From: Himantopus leucocephalus
Lineage: Eukaryota; Chordata; Aves; Charadriiformes; Recurvirostridae
Reading direction: 5' to 3'
Assembly: GCA_003993805.1 (NCBI GenBank)
Contig: RSEF01000020.1
Location: forward strand, 5,739,854-5,803,853
Length of the DNA: 64,000 nucleotides
A program made the position numbers and the translations under genes. Position 1 is the first letter of the stretch; each line of letters starts with the position of its first letter. The notes under the pieces were generated by a model, which made no database searches, had not been told where the DNA came from, and saw only the letters and a program-made list of their open reading frames with translations. Shown piece after piece: positions 36,901 to 48,900 of this stretch.

Positions 36901-39900
36901 CCTACCTTTATGTCATTTGCTGCTTTGACTCTGGTTGCCTACCAAGGCTCTCGTAGGGACTAACCGAAAAGGTGCAGCAGGATAGGCGTTCAGAGAGTGC
37001 GCACGTGAAGGAGGGGTGGGCACTGATGGGTGTAGATGACTAAAAGATGGTTTGTGGAGGTGAACACGAGGCAAATTAAATGTACCATCAAGTCTGCCCA
37101 CAAGGCTGAAAGGAATGTAGAAACCCCATCAGAGGGTCCAGCAAGCTGTACAAGCCTTGTAGAAGGTGTGTCAAAGGGAACGGTTCTGCAGTGGTTGGGG
37201 AAGTAGGTAAGGCTGTTTCACGAGGCTTTGTTTTTATTGATGCCTATATTATTATTCTTGCCTGAAGGTTTGGATTTTGAAGGCAGGTTAAAAATGTTTT
37301 ATGTTTGTGTAACTTCCTGATTTATACAATGTGCTTCATGCATTGCTCTAGGCACACAAACAATACAAACTGTAGTTAATGTTAACACAGAACATGCATA
37401 TTCTATCCTCTTAGCCCATAGGGACATGCGTACACATGCTGCACCGTATGTGGGGACAGCAGCTGGTACAGAGCCCTGGGGCCAACACGTTTACTCGGTT
37501 GGAAACCTCATGATACCAGAGGAAAAGGGACTTTATAGCTGTATTTACAGGAGAATTTTTGTCTTTGCATTTCAGTGTAGGTATAATTTGTAAGGTAGAA
37601 TAGGAAGCATTTCTGATATCTTGATGATTTTTTTTTTTAAAGCACCTGTTCACACTAAGATCTAAAGAAAAGTATTGTAGGTCAAGCAGCTTGCTACACA
37701 AATAACAACATTCTGTGTATTTTAGACAGGTTCTTACAGATACCCTTGTATTTTCAAAGTGTTTGGGAAAGACTTGTTTTCTTTAATATTTGGGGATCCT
37801 GAGTTCTCTAGGCTTGGTAGCTGGGTCACTTCTTCTCCAGGGGTGGTACTCAAAACGCTGGTGGGTCTCTGAGGGTGCCGTGGGTCAGAGGTTGGTTGCC
37901 TGAATCCAAGTTCATGGGCAGGCGTCTTTAAAGGATTTAGATAATTCTGCTTTGTTCAGAAAACTTGTAGCAGATGTGTTTCAGGATGAGTACTGTATGT
38001 GGGATGAAATCTGGAGCCTCCTAACACTAGCTAAAGCAATTAATAGTAATGGTATTCATTACATGTTCATTACATAACATGGTTTGTTCTGAGCAACAGA
38101 CTGCTAGAGATGGAGGATGAAAATAGCAGCTGTTAATTTCAGAGGGCTGAGCCTCTGAAGACTGCACCCAGGAGGAACCAGAACCTACTGAATTCCCTTT
38201 GCGCTGTGGCCGGGGGCGCGTAGGAAGGGGAATAGTCCTCTCCAGGGTTTTCCACTGCTGGTGCCTTTCCAGGTGCCACCAGGGAATGTTTTGGCTGTGC
38301 CCAACTATTCCCCTATGGCCCATCTGGGAGGGCTCCTGCCTTCAGGGCACCTCTGGTGCTCCCTGGCCTTTTCCTTCCCTCTGCTCCCTCAGTGCTCACC
38401 AGGAGCTGCAGCTCTTCGCTGCTCCGCACCATCTGAGGCAGCAATGTGGGATTTAGGAGACATTTCGGGGCATGGTCAGGCTGTACCCTCAGCTCTGCCC
38501 GTAGTTACTGCAGCTGTGTTCCTGAACTGGGTAGTTCCACATATAGCCAGCTTGTGTGCCTGCATGCACCTGCACTCAATGCATAATTAATTGGTACAAA
38601 TGGTTGCAGTAGGTAGGGTGATATGTATGTTTTGAGTTTCTGCTGGGCCCTGGCTTGTTGCAGCACTGGTTTTGTTCCAAAGATGACTGGGGGCTGCTGA
38701 TGAAGCAGGGCTGAGTAACGAAACGCTGCGTGAGTGCAAAATACTGCCTGGCTGCCAGATGCCAGGCTGATCTTCTGAAAGACCTTCTCTGCTTCTCCTT
38801 GACTCTGTCATTGCAAAAGGCTCTGGGAACAACAGCTGACTGTCTTTTCTCCCCTTCTTTTCCTAGATGGGGATGGTCGGAGACTGAAAGGAGCCATCCA
38901 AAGGAGCACAGAAACTGGGCTGGCTGTTGAAATGCCCAGCCGGACCGTCCGTCAAGCCAGCCATGAGTCCATTGAGGACAGCATGAACAGTTATGGATCA
39001 GAGGGAAAGTAAGTCATCGAAAGGGAGCTGGGTAATCACTTGCAGGATGCACTGTTCTTCTTATACCTATTAATTTTCCTCCAACATGATAGATGATGTG
39101 TTTGTCTGACTGGCCCATGCTGCCAGTGTACTGCCCATTCAATTAGAGCAGAGCGGATCTCTCTCCCTGCATAGCTGGCACATACTCTAGCTGTTTATAT
39201 ACTTTTTTTAGTGTCCTCATTATTCTGAGCTGAAGCGTATACCCATTACTTTTAACTGCTTTGCCTTTAGAAGAATAATTCAGGGTGAATAGCTGTGGCT
39301 CATTACTGGTAATAAATTATAAGCCAGTAGTCTTTAATGTTGCACAATCACTGTCCATCGTCCCTATTTCAAGATAGCCTTTTGGTTTGAGGGGGAAAAA
39401 AAATGCCAAGGTGACGAAAAGGATGCAAGTAGCAAAATAGTTATTCTTATATCAAAATATATATTTAGAAGCCCATGTATACTTTTGGTAACAAACTTTA
39501 TTTTGTTTCATCTGAGTTAGTGTCCTAAAAGAAATGGGTTTTGACCCCAAGAAAAATTATAACACGCTTTGCTGCACTTAGGCTTTATACCAGAATGCAA
39601 AGCAGGGGATCCTTAGGCCAGAACTTTCGGGGCTGACTTGTCTCCAGTTCCTGGGTTTTTTTATTTCCATTATTTGAAGCTATATGTGGAGATTATAATC
39701 GTTTTATTAAGATGACCATTCATGGGAATCTCCGGAGGCAAAAAATCCCCCTGTATTTGAAAAAGGGGGCAATATACATTATCAGATTGTGTGCTTCTAG
39801 GTATGAGGCCAAAATGTTTGTATGCCTAAAACGTGCTCTGTTTAAGCCAAGTACCACGGTTGGCATCGCTCTGTACACTCTCTAGTCCTACGTGGTATTC

Positions 39901-42900
39901 CAAGTACAGTATACTGCTAAAATGCTGTGATAATCCAAAGGCGCTCTCAATTAATGTGATTCCGGTGTTAAATAAATAACAGGCTGTAAATTAAGAGAGA
40001 CTTTCTTTAGCTTTAGAAGTAGGCTAATCCTGGAAAGGCATCATAGATCTGTGCTGAAGGTTGGAAATAGTAATGAGGCACAGGCTGCGATAGCAATCTT
40101 GTCACTCCAGAGCTGTGATGTACCTTATCTCTTCTGTGAGCTGCTGTCTCCGGGGAAATATTCCTGCTACACCAGCACAGTCCTGTGGCTTGGAGTTCTG
40201 CCTCTGCTACGAGACGCAGAGGATTAGTGATTAAGTTCAATCCCTTGGCAATGCGGGGCAAGAATCTGCTTTCGTGCAGAATAGAATTCTTTCTTTTTTA
40301 TATTTACATAGCTTACCCTCCTGGGAAGGGGTATAAGTCTCCGAAAGGTCTGTGGCCTATCATTGCATATGCTGGCTGCTTTGATTGCGCTTTCCTGGAG
40401 AGAGAATATTTCTGCCAACAAAATATTGCACCCATACAAGTGCTGTTTTACCCTGAAGGCAGGCGGCATGTAGCTATCAGCTCAACAAAGAAAGAAAAAT
40501 ACTGTCTTACAATCCAAATGTCTTTATTAGAACAAGTCTAACATTTGGTATTTCAACCTCGAATGCTGCCAGGACATCCTCGCCAGCCCCTCTGCCAGGG
40601 ACGGGATGGTTTTTCCTCTTACCTTGCTGAAAAGTGTGATTAAGTGGTTCCTGGATGCTTTGTTCCTAGGTGGGATAATTGATCTTCTCTGGAAAGCCGG
40701 TGGGAATTGCAGCTGTCTGTCTGAGCTGGAAGTGATAAGCAAACATGGCTGAGAGTACAAAGAGCTAAGAGGGCTCTATTCTCTTGAAACATGGTGGGAG
40801 GGCAGTTTCTTTGCTTTCTTTTCCTGCAATAAAGAAAGAAATTGTTTGGGGAATAGCTTTGAGGAACAGAAATCTATTCTCCTAAATCAGATTTCTCTTG
40901 ACCTCTCTCATTTGCTGGAGCTGTGTTCCCAGGGAGGCAAAATGAAGATTCATATGACTGTGTTAGCTGGGGCAGGTTGTTAGGTTGGTTTTTGGTTTTT
41001 TTTTTAATGCTGGGTTCTGACTGATGAAGATACTCCTAGGTCAGAGACAGTTTTCACCAGTGACTGTCAAAAACCTGGTTTTCAGCAAGACGAGGTTGCG
41101 CTAGTTCGTCCTACCCATGTGTCTCTTCGGTATATTCATACAGGGAAGAAAATGGATTCAAAACCTCATCTTCCAAGAGCGTTTGTTTTCCCAAGTTCCC
41201 TATGTTTTTGTAATCCTTTTCAATTTAAGGACTAAAAGGAGAAATTCCAAAAGTGGCACACTGAAATGATCAAAGATTTGGTGAAACTTTGCTGCAGAAG
41301 GTCTTAAAATACCTGCTGTCAGTCATACAAATGTGCTTTTAAAGTGATGCCGACTGACTGCTTTCATGTTTGTTGTGGCGCGCTGGCTGCAGCTGGCTAC
41401 AGCTGCTCAGTGCCAGTGCAAAGCACCGCAGTTGAAGAATTTTCTATAGTGCATGAATTTGAGCAATGCTGCTTTTCCTGTGAATACCAGAGTGCATGAA
41501 ATCCGGGGTGAATTTTTTTTTGTGTGTGTTTTTTTTTTTTGTGGAGAGGCTTATTAGGTAGGGATATACTTCTGCTGAGGTATGCTAGGCCCTCCTTCAA
41601 GAAAATATTCCCTTTAGGGTTTTACCTGAAGATGAAGTATACTGAAGACTAGCTAGTCTAAAGGATGTGTCTCCTGGAATTTAAGCTCGTGCGCATGCCA
41701 GTAAGTGCTGACAATGTCAACATGCTGCTCCATTTAATTTTTTACTGTACAAAAGGTCCCCCAGCTATATTACCCAGCTTTTATACTGCACAGTGGTTGT
41801 GCACCAGTGTAGGAAATTAATATAATAAAACTCAGTGTGAGACCTTATAGAAAGGAAAGGTGGTATTTATTCTAAACAAAACTGTTTTCAGTCATTCACA
41901 CTTCTAGGTTTCACTCGCTCGCGCTCTCACCGCCCCGTGCAGGCACCAAGCCTCCTGCATCCAGGTGCTGTAGCCAGGGACCAGGGACACCATCTGTCAC
42001 GCCTTTGCTATGTGTTCTGAGTCGTTCTTCACAACAGGATGGTTCCTGCACTGTTTTTTATGCTTTCTAGGACTTACCTGTTATTATGGGGTGATTTTTC
42101 ACCTTAGGGTCTTGCTTTTTTTTGTTTCCATAGATCTTAAGCAGTGCTGCTACGTTTTTGCTTCCTTGTCTGGGGCATCTTTATGGCGATAGCCCTGCCT
42201 TCAGACAGGGTATGGAAGAGGTGTGCTCTCTAACTTTGATGTCCATCTCTTGTCATCGGAGGACAGGTCTGCTGCTGACGGGTTTGTTGTGCTTTTGTAC
42301 ACACAAATGTTTCCACTCATAATTCATCCAGACCCATCGTAGTAGTGGTTACAAATCTCTACAGTTGTGGGGTTTTTTTCTATGTATGTACTTAAAAGAG
42401 GACAGTTACCCACTGTAGCAAGTGCCTACCGGGGTAGTCTCAGGACACCAAGATTACTGCAAGGATAAAATTCTGAATATAGGAATAGCTCACAAACAAA
42501 CCCTTGAGATTCAACAGAGATCTCCAGCTCCATCCTGGCTCTTGCACAACCTACATCTTGTTTTGGCTGGGTTTTGCTTCAGCTGCACAAGACCATGTAC
42601 AACATTCAGAAAGCAATAGATTCTGGACTTACGTGTGACTTATTCCTGCCAACCACTTTTCTTTCTGAAAGTGGAGCAGAAAGACAAAAATGGACCTGGA
42701 ACAAAAGACTGCTAGCTGCCATAGTCCCTGATAAGTGGTACTCGTCGGCTTTTTTCTTCTTGCTGGCTACTGCTGAGATGATTAAGTTATGGAGAGCTAA
42801 GATGATTTTTATCTTAGAAAAGCACAGCAGGTGATGACTAGCAAAGACTTAGAGGATTGTTCTTGTATCACCTGAGATGAATCTGCCTGTCCAGCAAGGA

Positions 42901-45900
42901 AGCATCTTGTTGTTAGCCACATCATCTCCCTCTCCCCACCGTGAGGGCAGCACCGGCCTGAGCCCTGCCTGAAGCCACTGTTGTGACGAGGGCTGGAGGC
43001 AGAATGCAGTCTGGCGCTCGTGCTGCCAGCGTGGGCATCTCGTGCCTCTCGCCTTTGCTCTGTCTTGNACCAATTCTCCCATCTGTGCGTGCAGGGCTGG
43101 TGAACCAGTAGCGGCACTTAGGCATGGAGAGCTACCTGCCCTTCTCTGCTTCGCTATGGAGCAGTGACTAAAAGGAGGCTGGACAAAATACTGGGCTGGC
43201 TTGTGACCATACGGCCATGTGAAAATTCACTTTCCTTCACCAAAAATTATCCATCGTCATTCGAGAATTACCAAAAGACTTGATTTCTAAACGCACCATT
43301 CAGGAGATTCATGTCGTAGCTATTCACTGAACGTCTCTCTTCTGGTAGCAAAGGCAGGGGACTTCTAGACACTTTTATGGCAAATTATCTTTAGGGCTCT
43401 CCTTCTAAAAAAATGTAATGAAATGTGTTGTTAATACACTTCAGGCTATGAGAAATCAAGGCCTTCCGATATGGAAACCGGGAAAGGCATGGAGATTGTT
43501 TCTGTAATAAGCCAAGAAAAATTACTCAGCCTGTTCAGCACCAGCACATCCTTTTGTGTTGTTAAGCTTGACCAGCATGGCTCAGGAGATGCGGCCCTAA
43601 GAGCTGTAGTTACGGCAGTAAATACAGTGAATCCCACCTTCAGCAGCCTCTTGGGAACAGGCAAAATTGCTCTCTGAAGGCAGGTAGCTATCTCTTATTC
43701 AGAGCGTCTGAGATGACTTGTGATTGCTAAAAATGGAGCTAGCCTGGTAAGGGAATGGGGGAGGTCTTTGTACATAATTCACTGCATAGTTTTTATAGCT
43801 CCGTTTAGGTGGCAGAATTCATACAGCAGAAGGAATCGGATACACGAGCGGAGTACAGGGTGTTACAGTGCATAAGACAGCACGTCACAGTGCTAAAAAT
43901 GTTAGAGAAAGTGGAGTGGCCAGGAGAGAAGCGGAGCTTGTTGAGAGGCAGAGATGGGGATATTGCCTGGCAGAGGAGAGGTGTGCGGTCGGTGGGGTTA
44001 GGTTGGGTTTGGGTCCTGCAGGGACAGATGCTCTCAGAAAACCCTTCCAGCCAAAGTGAAGGCTCCTGCAGCATTCACATCGACTTTGTCAGGGTAAGGG
44101 GCTGTGTGCCCGGTCCCCTGACAACGTAGTCAGATGCGTATTGCATTAATAATTCCTCATGTGCACCATAAATATTTTAAAGGTAGGGGCGGTGGACTTG
44201 TTAAATTAACTGGTTCTGCCCTCCTCCTTAGCTGATAGATATCTACTTGGCTTCTCCGTGTAAGATGTGATTTAAAAGACCTTAACATGCAGTATAGATG
44301 AGTGTGATTGTTACACAGTACATTACTGCTCCCTGAAATTGGAGTTCTGATAGGGTTTTTTTTATGCTCAAATAAAATTACTGTCAAATACGTTATCAGT
44401 CTCGGAGGAGACTTCCCCCCTCCCCTTTCTTCTGGATGAAGGAAGCCTGTGTTGCTGTCCCTGGTTTTTAAAAACAGAGCTGGAGAACTTAAGTATGCAT
44501 TAGATGTAGATGTATAGCAAATTTGTTAGTTCAGCTGTGCAAGTCAAACCATTCAGTTGCATGGCTGTGTTTAGGCAACTTGCTTANNNNNNNNNNNNNN
44601 NNNNNNNNNNNNNNNNNNNNNNNNNNNNNNNNNNNNNNNNNNNNNNNNNNNNNNNNNNNNNNNNNNNNNNNNNNNNNNNNNNNNNNTTTACAAGCAAACT
44701 TTGAAAAGCTAATTCTCCATTTGAATATATCTGAAGAAAAGTGACCTTGCTGTGAAGGAACCAACTGCTCGCTGCTTTGCACGTGGAGAGGAAGGGCACG
44801 GATCTTTGCCATGGGTAGGTCAGGAGATGCTGCTACCTTGAAAGAGCAGACAAGAAAGCAGCCGGCAAAGAGCTTTTAAGCCACTCTTAAATTACGCTAC
44901 AGAGGACAGATTTCATATGCCCTGACCTACAGCGTGTAACGCAGGAGCACAGTCTTCAGAGACTGCTGCACAGATTTCCTAAATCAGGATTATGACTTGT
45001 GTTTGAGAAGAAGAACATCTAGGCAGTCTCAGCCCCAGTTTGAGTACATGGTTCCTAAGAGGAGTGAACACACAGTTTTATTCTGCATATAAACGTGTCA
45101 CAAAAGAAATACGTGTGGGTTTTTTTTTGGTTTTTTTTTGTTTGTTTTTTAATGCAGTCACCTTGTTCAGGTAGTCGGGAGCGGTGCGCAGGTACACGCT
45201 CTGCGTGGGGGTTGCAGACGGGCAGTGCTTGCAGCCCCCCCCCCCCCCCGGGNGCTGGCGAGCTGGGCTGCGGGCTCGGTCGCCTCGCAGGCCGGTGTCT
45301 TGTCTCCCTCTCGCGGGTGTCCAGGCGACTGCAACGGGAGCAGTTGTCCCCTGCTGTCCCGCCGAGCGTCCGTGCTGCGCTGCCTTCAGCGTGGCGTGGA
45401 GGCACCCACGCTGGCTGGCTGCTGTGCCCGGGACAGCTCGGGCTCGGAAACGGCTGTTTTATCCATGTGTCTGAAGTGGGGTTTGCAGCCTGTGCTGGGC
45501 TTTTGGGGTGCAACTGGTACCTGTGCAAACAAAAATAATGTTTGTGCAGGTTTCTGCTGGTGCTACTTCGTGTTAGAGGGCTAAGAGGCCCCGGGATCGG
45601 TATTCTCCAGAGTGTCGTCCTGCGGCTGCCCCTGCTCTGCTTCCTTACACACAGCCGAGAGCCGTGTTCTGCGGGTCCTCCAGAGAAATGTCCTTCATTT
45701 GTCCTTGACACCCCAGAGGTGTCACTGACCTCCCTGTACTCTCTCTGTGCCTTCAGGTCAATAACAGAGTCGCGTTCAACTTAAAACCAATTCCACAGCA
45801 AAACGCATCATCTTTAACTTCATTAAAATCATTCTCATTCAGCTGTGGCAAAGCAGAGCCCATGAATCATTATTAGTGAAAGCAGAGGGCCAGAGAAGAG

Positions 45901-48900
45901 ATAATTAATTCTTCTTTGCTGTTCAAAAGGCTGTGCTGCCCTCGCTCAGTGGAGGATTTGTCCCCTTTAGACAAAAGGCTGACAAGTGTCACCTGTTAAT
46001 CTTCTCTGTGTGCGGCTGTTTGTCAGCACGAGATGGTCCTGCCGCAGCCCCGGTCCCCAGGGCACTGCTGGTTATGACACTTTGCTATTTGCAAATCAGC
46101 TGCAAAATGCTCCCGCTTTATTCCTCCAGCTATTTTTAGTGCTTCTTTTTACATTGCAATAAAAAAAAGCCATCTTGTATTGGAGATAACCAGGTTGTAG
46201 CAGTTTCTCCCCTTAAGGGAGAGGCATGTTTGGGGATGGGAGAGGCATGTTTGGGGATGGGAGAGGAAGGGCTTTCCAGGGCTGCTCCAGTGCATGTGGA
46301 ACCCATCTGCTGGCTGTCACCCAAGGTGGAGCCGCCACTGTCACCTGAGGTGGATCCCTTCGGGAGCACGTCTCCCTGCCAGCACACCCAGCGTGCAGTG
46401 GTTCAGCTGGAGAGCCGGTTGCTGAATCAAGGGCAGGTGAGAAATGGCTCAGTTTCTGCAGAGGTCAGGCAGGAAAAGTCTGCTGAGTGTGCAGTGTGTG
46501 GCAGAGTGGCAGGGGAGGGCTCTTGGGAGCACCAGGGCTGCGTTTAAAGACCTGAAAGAAGTCACGGTGGTCCCTGGAGCTCCTTTCTTCCCTGCTTCAG
46601 CTGCAGGAAAAGCCAGTGAGTGAATGGGGAAGGTCTGTCCCACCAATCTCAGAATTACACCGTGCGCGGCCCCCTCCCCTTGGCATCCCAGCGTCTCTCT
46701 GAGCACTTGACAGACAGCTCACTGAGCTGGATTTGAACATCTAAATTTAGCAGATGCAGCTAAATGGTTCCTGCTGGTTTTAATTCACGTTCATACTAAA
46801 TTTCTGCAGTTTTATTTTCCCGTTCCCTCTCCTCTCAAGGGAGAAGCAATGGCTTTCTTGGAGGTAGCTTATGATTTTTCCAGACAGAAATTGTTTCCAT
46901 TCCAGGGTTATTGGCAGTACCCAAATATATGTCTAGGAATCGGTCAAAGCCAAGGAGCCTGATTTAGAGCTGCTGCTTCTAATGTCTAATAAAGCAGCAC
47001 TGTAAAAGGTCAGCCTCTGTGCAACATAGCAGCCAGTCCCACCAGCTAATGGCATAATCTATTAAAGACTTTATTCCCTACATCTTCTCTTCCCGGTCAA
47101 ATATAACAAGAACGGGGAACATTAACTGTCTCGCCTAATATTGAGTTTCATATATTGCTAGTAAACCTATTAACTGAGGCTGTTATCCAAACTGCCAGAG
47201 TCTTGACCTTGGCCTGTGTTTTTAAGTGGGCTTTTGCTGTTCCTCTTGAGATCAACCTTGGTGCTACAAAGCAGCAGCAGCTTCATTCGAGCAGCAGCTC
47301 CACTGCTCCCCTTGCGAGGGTCTGCGCTTGTGGTACAGCCCTGGTGTCCCTGCAGCAATGTCCTGCCCTCGCTGTAATTTGCACTGAGGAGTGTTCATCG
47401 TTTTGAGGTCCCCTCGAGCCCTCTGACTTCCAAATCTGTGTGGCCATAACAGCAACGTTTGCTTTGCTGGAAACACTTCCAGTTGTCTTTGGTTCACCTT
47501 TAGCCCAACAGCTCTTGTTCTTGTGCTTTCTAACACGATTCTTCATGCTCTTCTGCAGTTTTGCTCCGTATCATTGATGTAGGCTGCAGCATCAGCTGCT
47601 CCATTAACAGGAGCTATTACTTTCTCCTGAGCTGCCCCAGCTGCTGGGCAGAGCCTTTGGGAGCAGTGCTGCCCAAAGGAGGGGTGAGCTGGTGTGTGAG
47701 AGCATGGGTGCTTTCTCTCCACGCACGTATCAAGTGCAGACAAATACTTGGCATCAGCCTTTGACGTGATTCTCACCCCAGCAGGTAAGGGGAAATGGTC
47801 TCCTGTGGCAGGTTTTGTGAATTATTTTGAGAATTCAGGGGCCAGAAGGGTGTCTCTTCTTTGCTATATTGCAGCGAATGGAGTTTCTGTGGGTGGTTGT
47901 CTCCCAGCCTTGTGTGTCCACTGCAGTAACGTGGCCGCGGCTTCACCCCAGAGAGGCATCTCTCCGAGACCTCATTCTGGGTGTGCTGTGGGCTCTCCCA
48001 GTGCTAGGCTTCGCTCAGTCTGGGGTTTCCCCTCCGCTGTCCTGGTCCTCAGCATCTTGTTAATGAACCCAGGCATCTGTTTTGAGAACAGCAGTGAACA
48101 TTTCCCTGAACGGCTGTGAGTTGTCTTGCCAGCTTGTTATTTACGTGCTTGTTCAGGTCACGTACTCCCCAGGGTAGGAGTGAGACCCGAGCTCAGCCCA
48201 TTTATCTTCCATGAGTTGAGAATAAAGAAAACATTTACCTTCTGGCTGATAGTCCCTTCATCTCCTGCTGAATCTTATGTCTTTCTCTGTCAGGTCTTCT
48301 TTTTCTTGAACTATTTTGGGTTCTCTAAGCACTAGTTTTCATTGTTTTTTGACTGTCTACAGGCAGCTCAAAATGCCTGAGCCAGCAGGCTCAAGGAGTC
48401 TCGCTGGTCCTCGTGTGCACCAGGACTCACTTCTTCCCTCCTTGTATGGACAAATCATGAGCCTGATAAAGCCCCTCTGGCTCTGGGCTCCCCCTTCCCC
48501 TGCTTTCCCCATCACATGTCCCTGCCCCTGTCTCTGTGCACTGTCCTCGGCAGCCTTGCCACACATCCAGCATCTCTGCCCTGGTCCTGTGCTCGGGACA
48601 CTGCTCCCTGGAGAGGTCTGCACCATCGGGGCCGACAGATGCCGCTGGATGGTGGGGCAGGAGTCACGTACCCACAGGGAGCAGAGCGTGGCTCCACGCT
48701 GCCTCTGTCCCTGGGGTGGATGGTGGCACTGGGGATGTGCATCTGAGGAGTCGGAGATGCTGAAAACTGAGAAAAATCTTAAGCCTTCTCTGTAATTAAT
48801 GCCAATTATAAATCCTGCTGTTTCTGTTGTACCTCAAAATATCACCTGGAGTGTTTGTGCAAACAGTGGATGCAGGGTGAAAAAAAACACCAAACCAGTG

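Larger units (their letters stand above)
3940..38866 (+). other. RIMS4: RIMS4 intron 1 (about 34.9 kb)
   Basis: The intron is bounded by GT at 3940 and by the pyrimidine-rich acceptor ending TTTTCCTAG at 38866. It holds the CR1 fragments, tandem repeats, gap-flanking duplications and candidate conserved elements listed separately. I recognise no other coding exon on either strand; the open frames are short, mutually overlapping and do not match known proteins. A large first intron in a neuronal gene commonly contains enhancers, but none can be proved here. Confidence 0.9.

Noticed and set aside
43528..43550. Second possible RE1 half site (GTTCAGCACCAGCACA).
   Set aside because: Only the left half fits the consensus; the right half does not.
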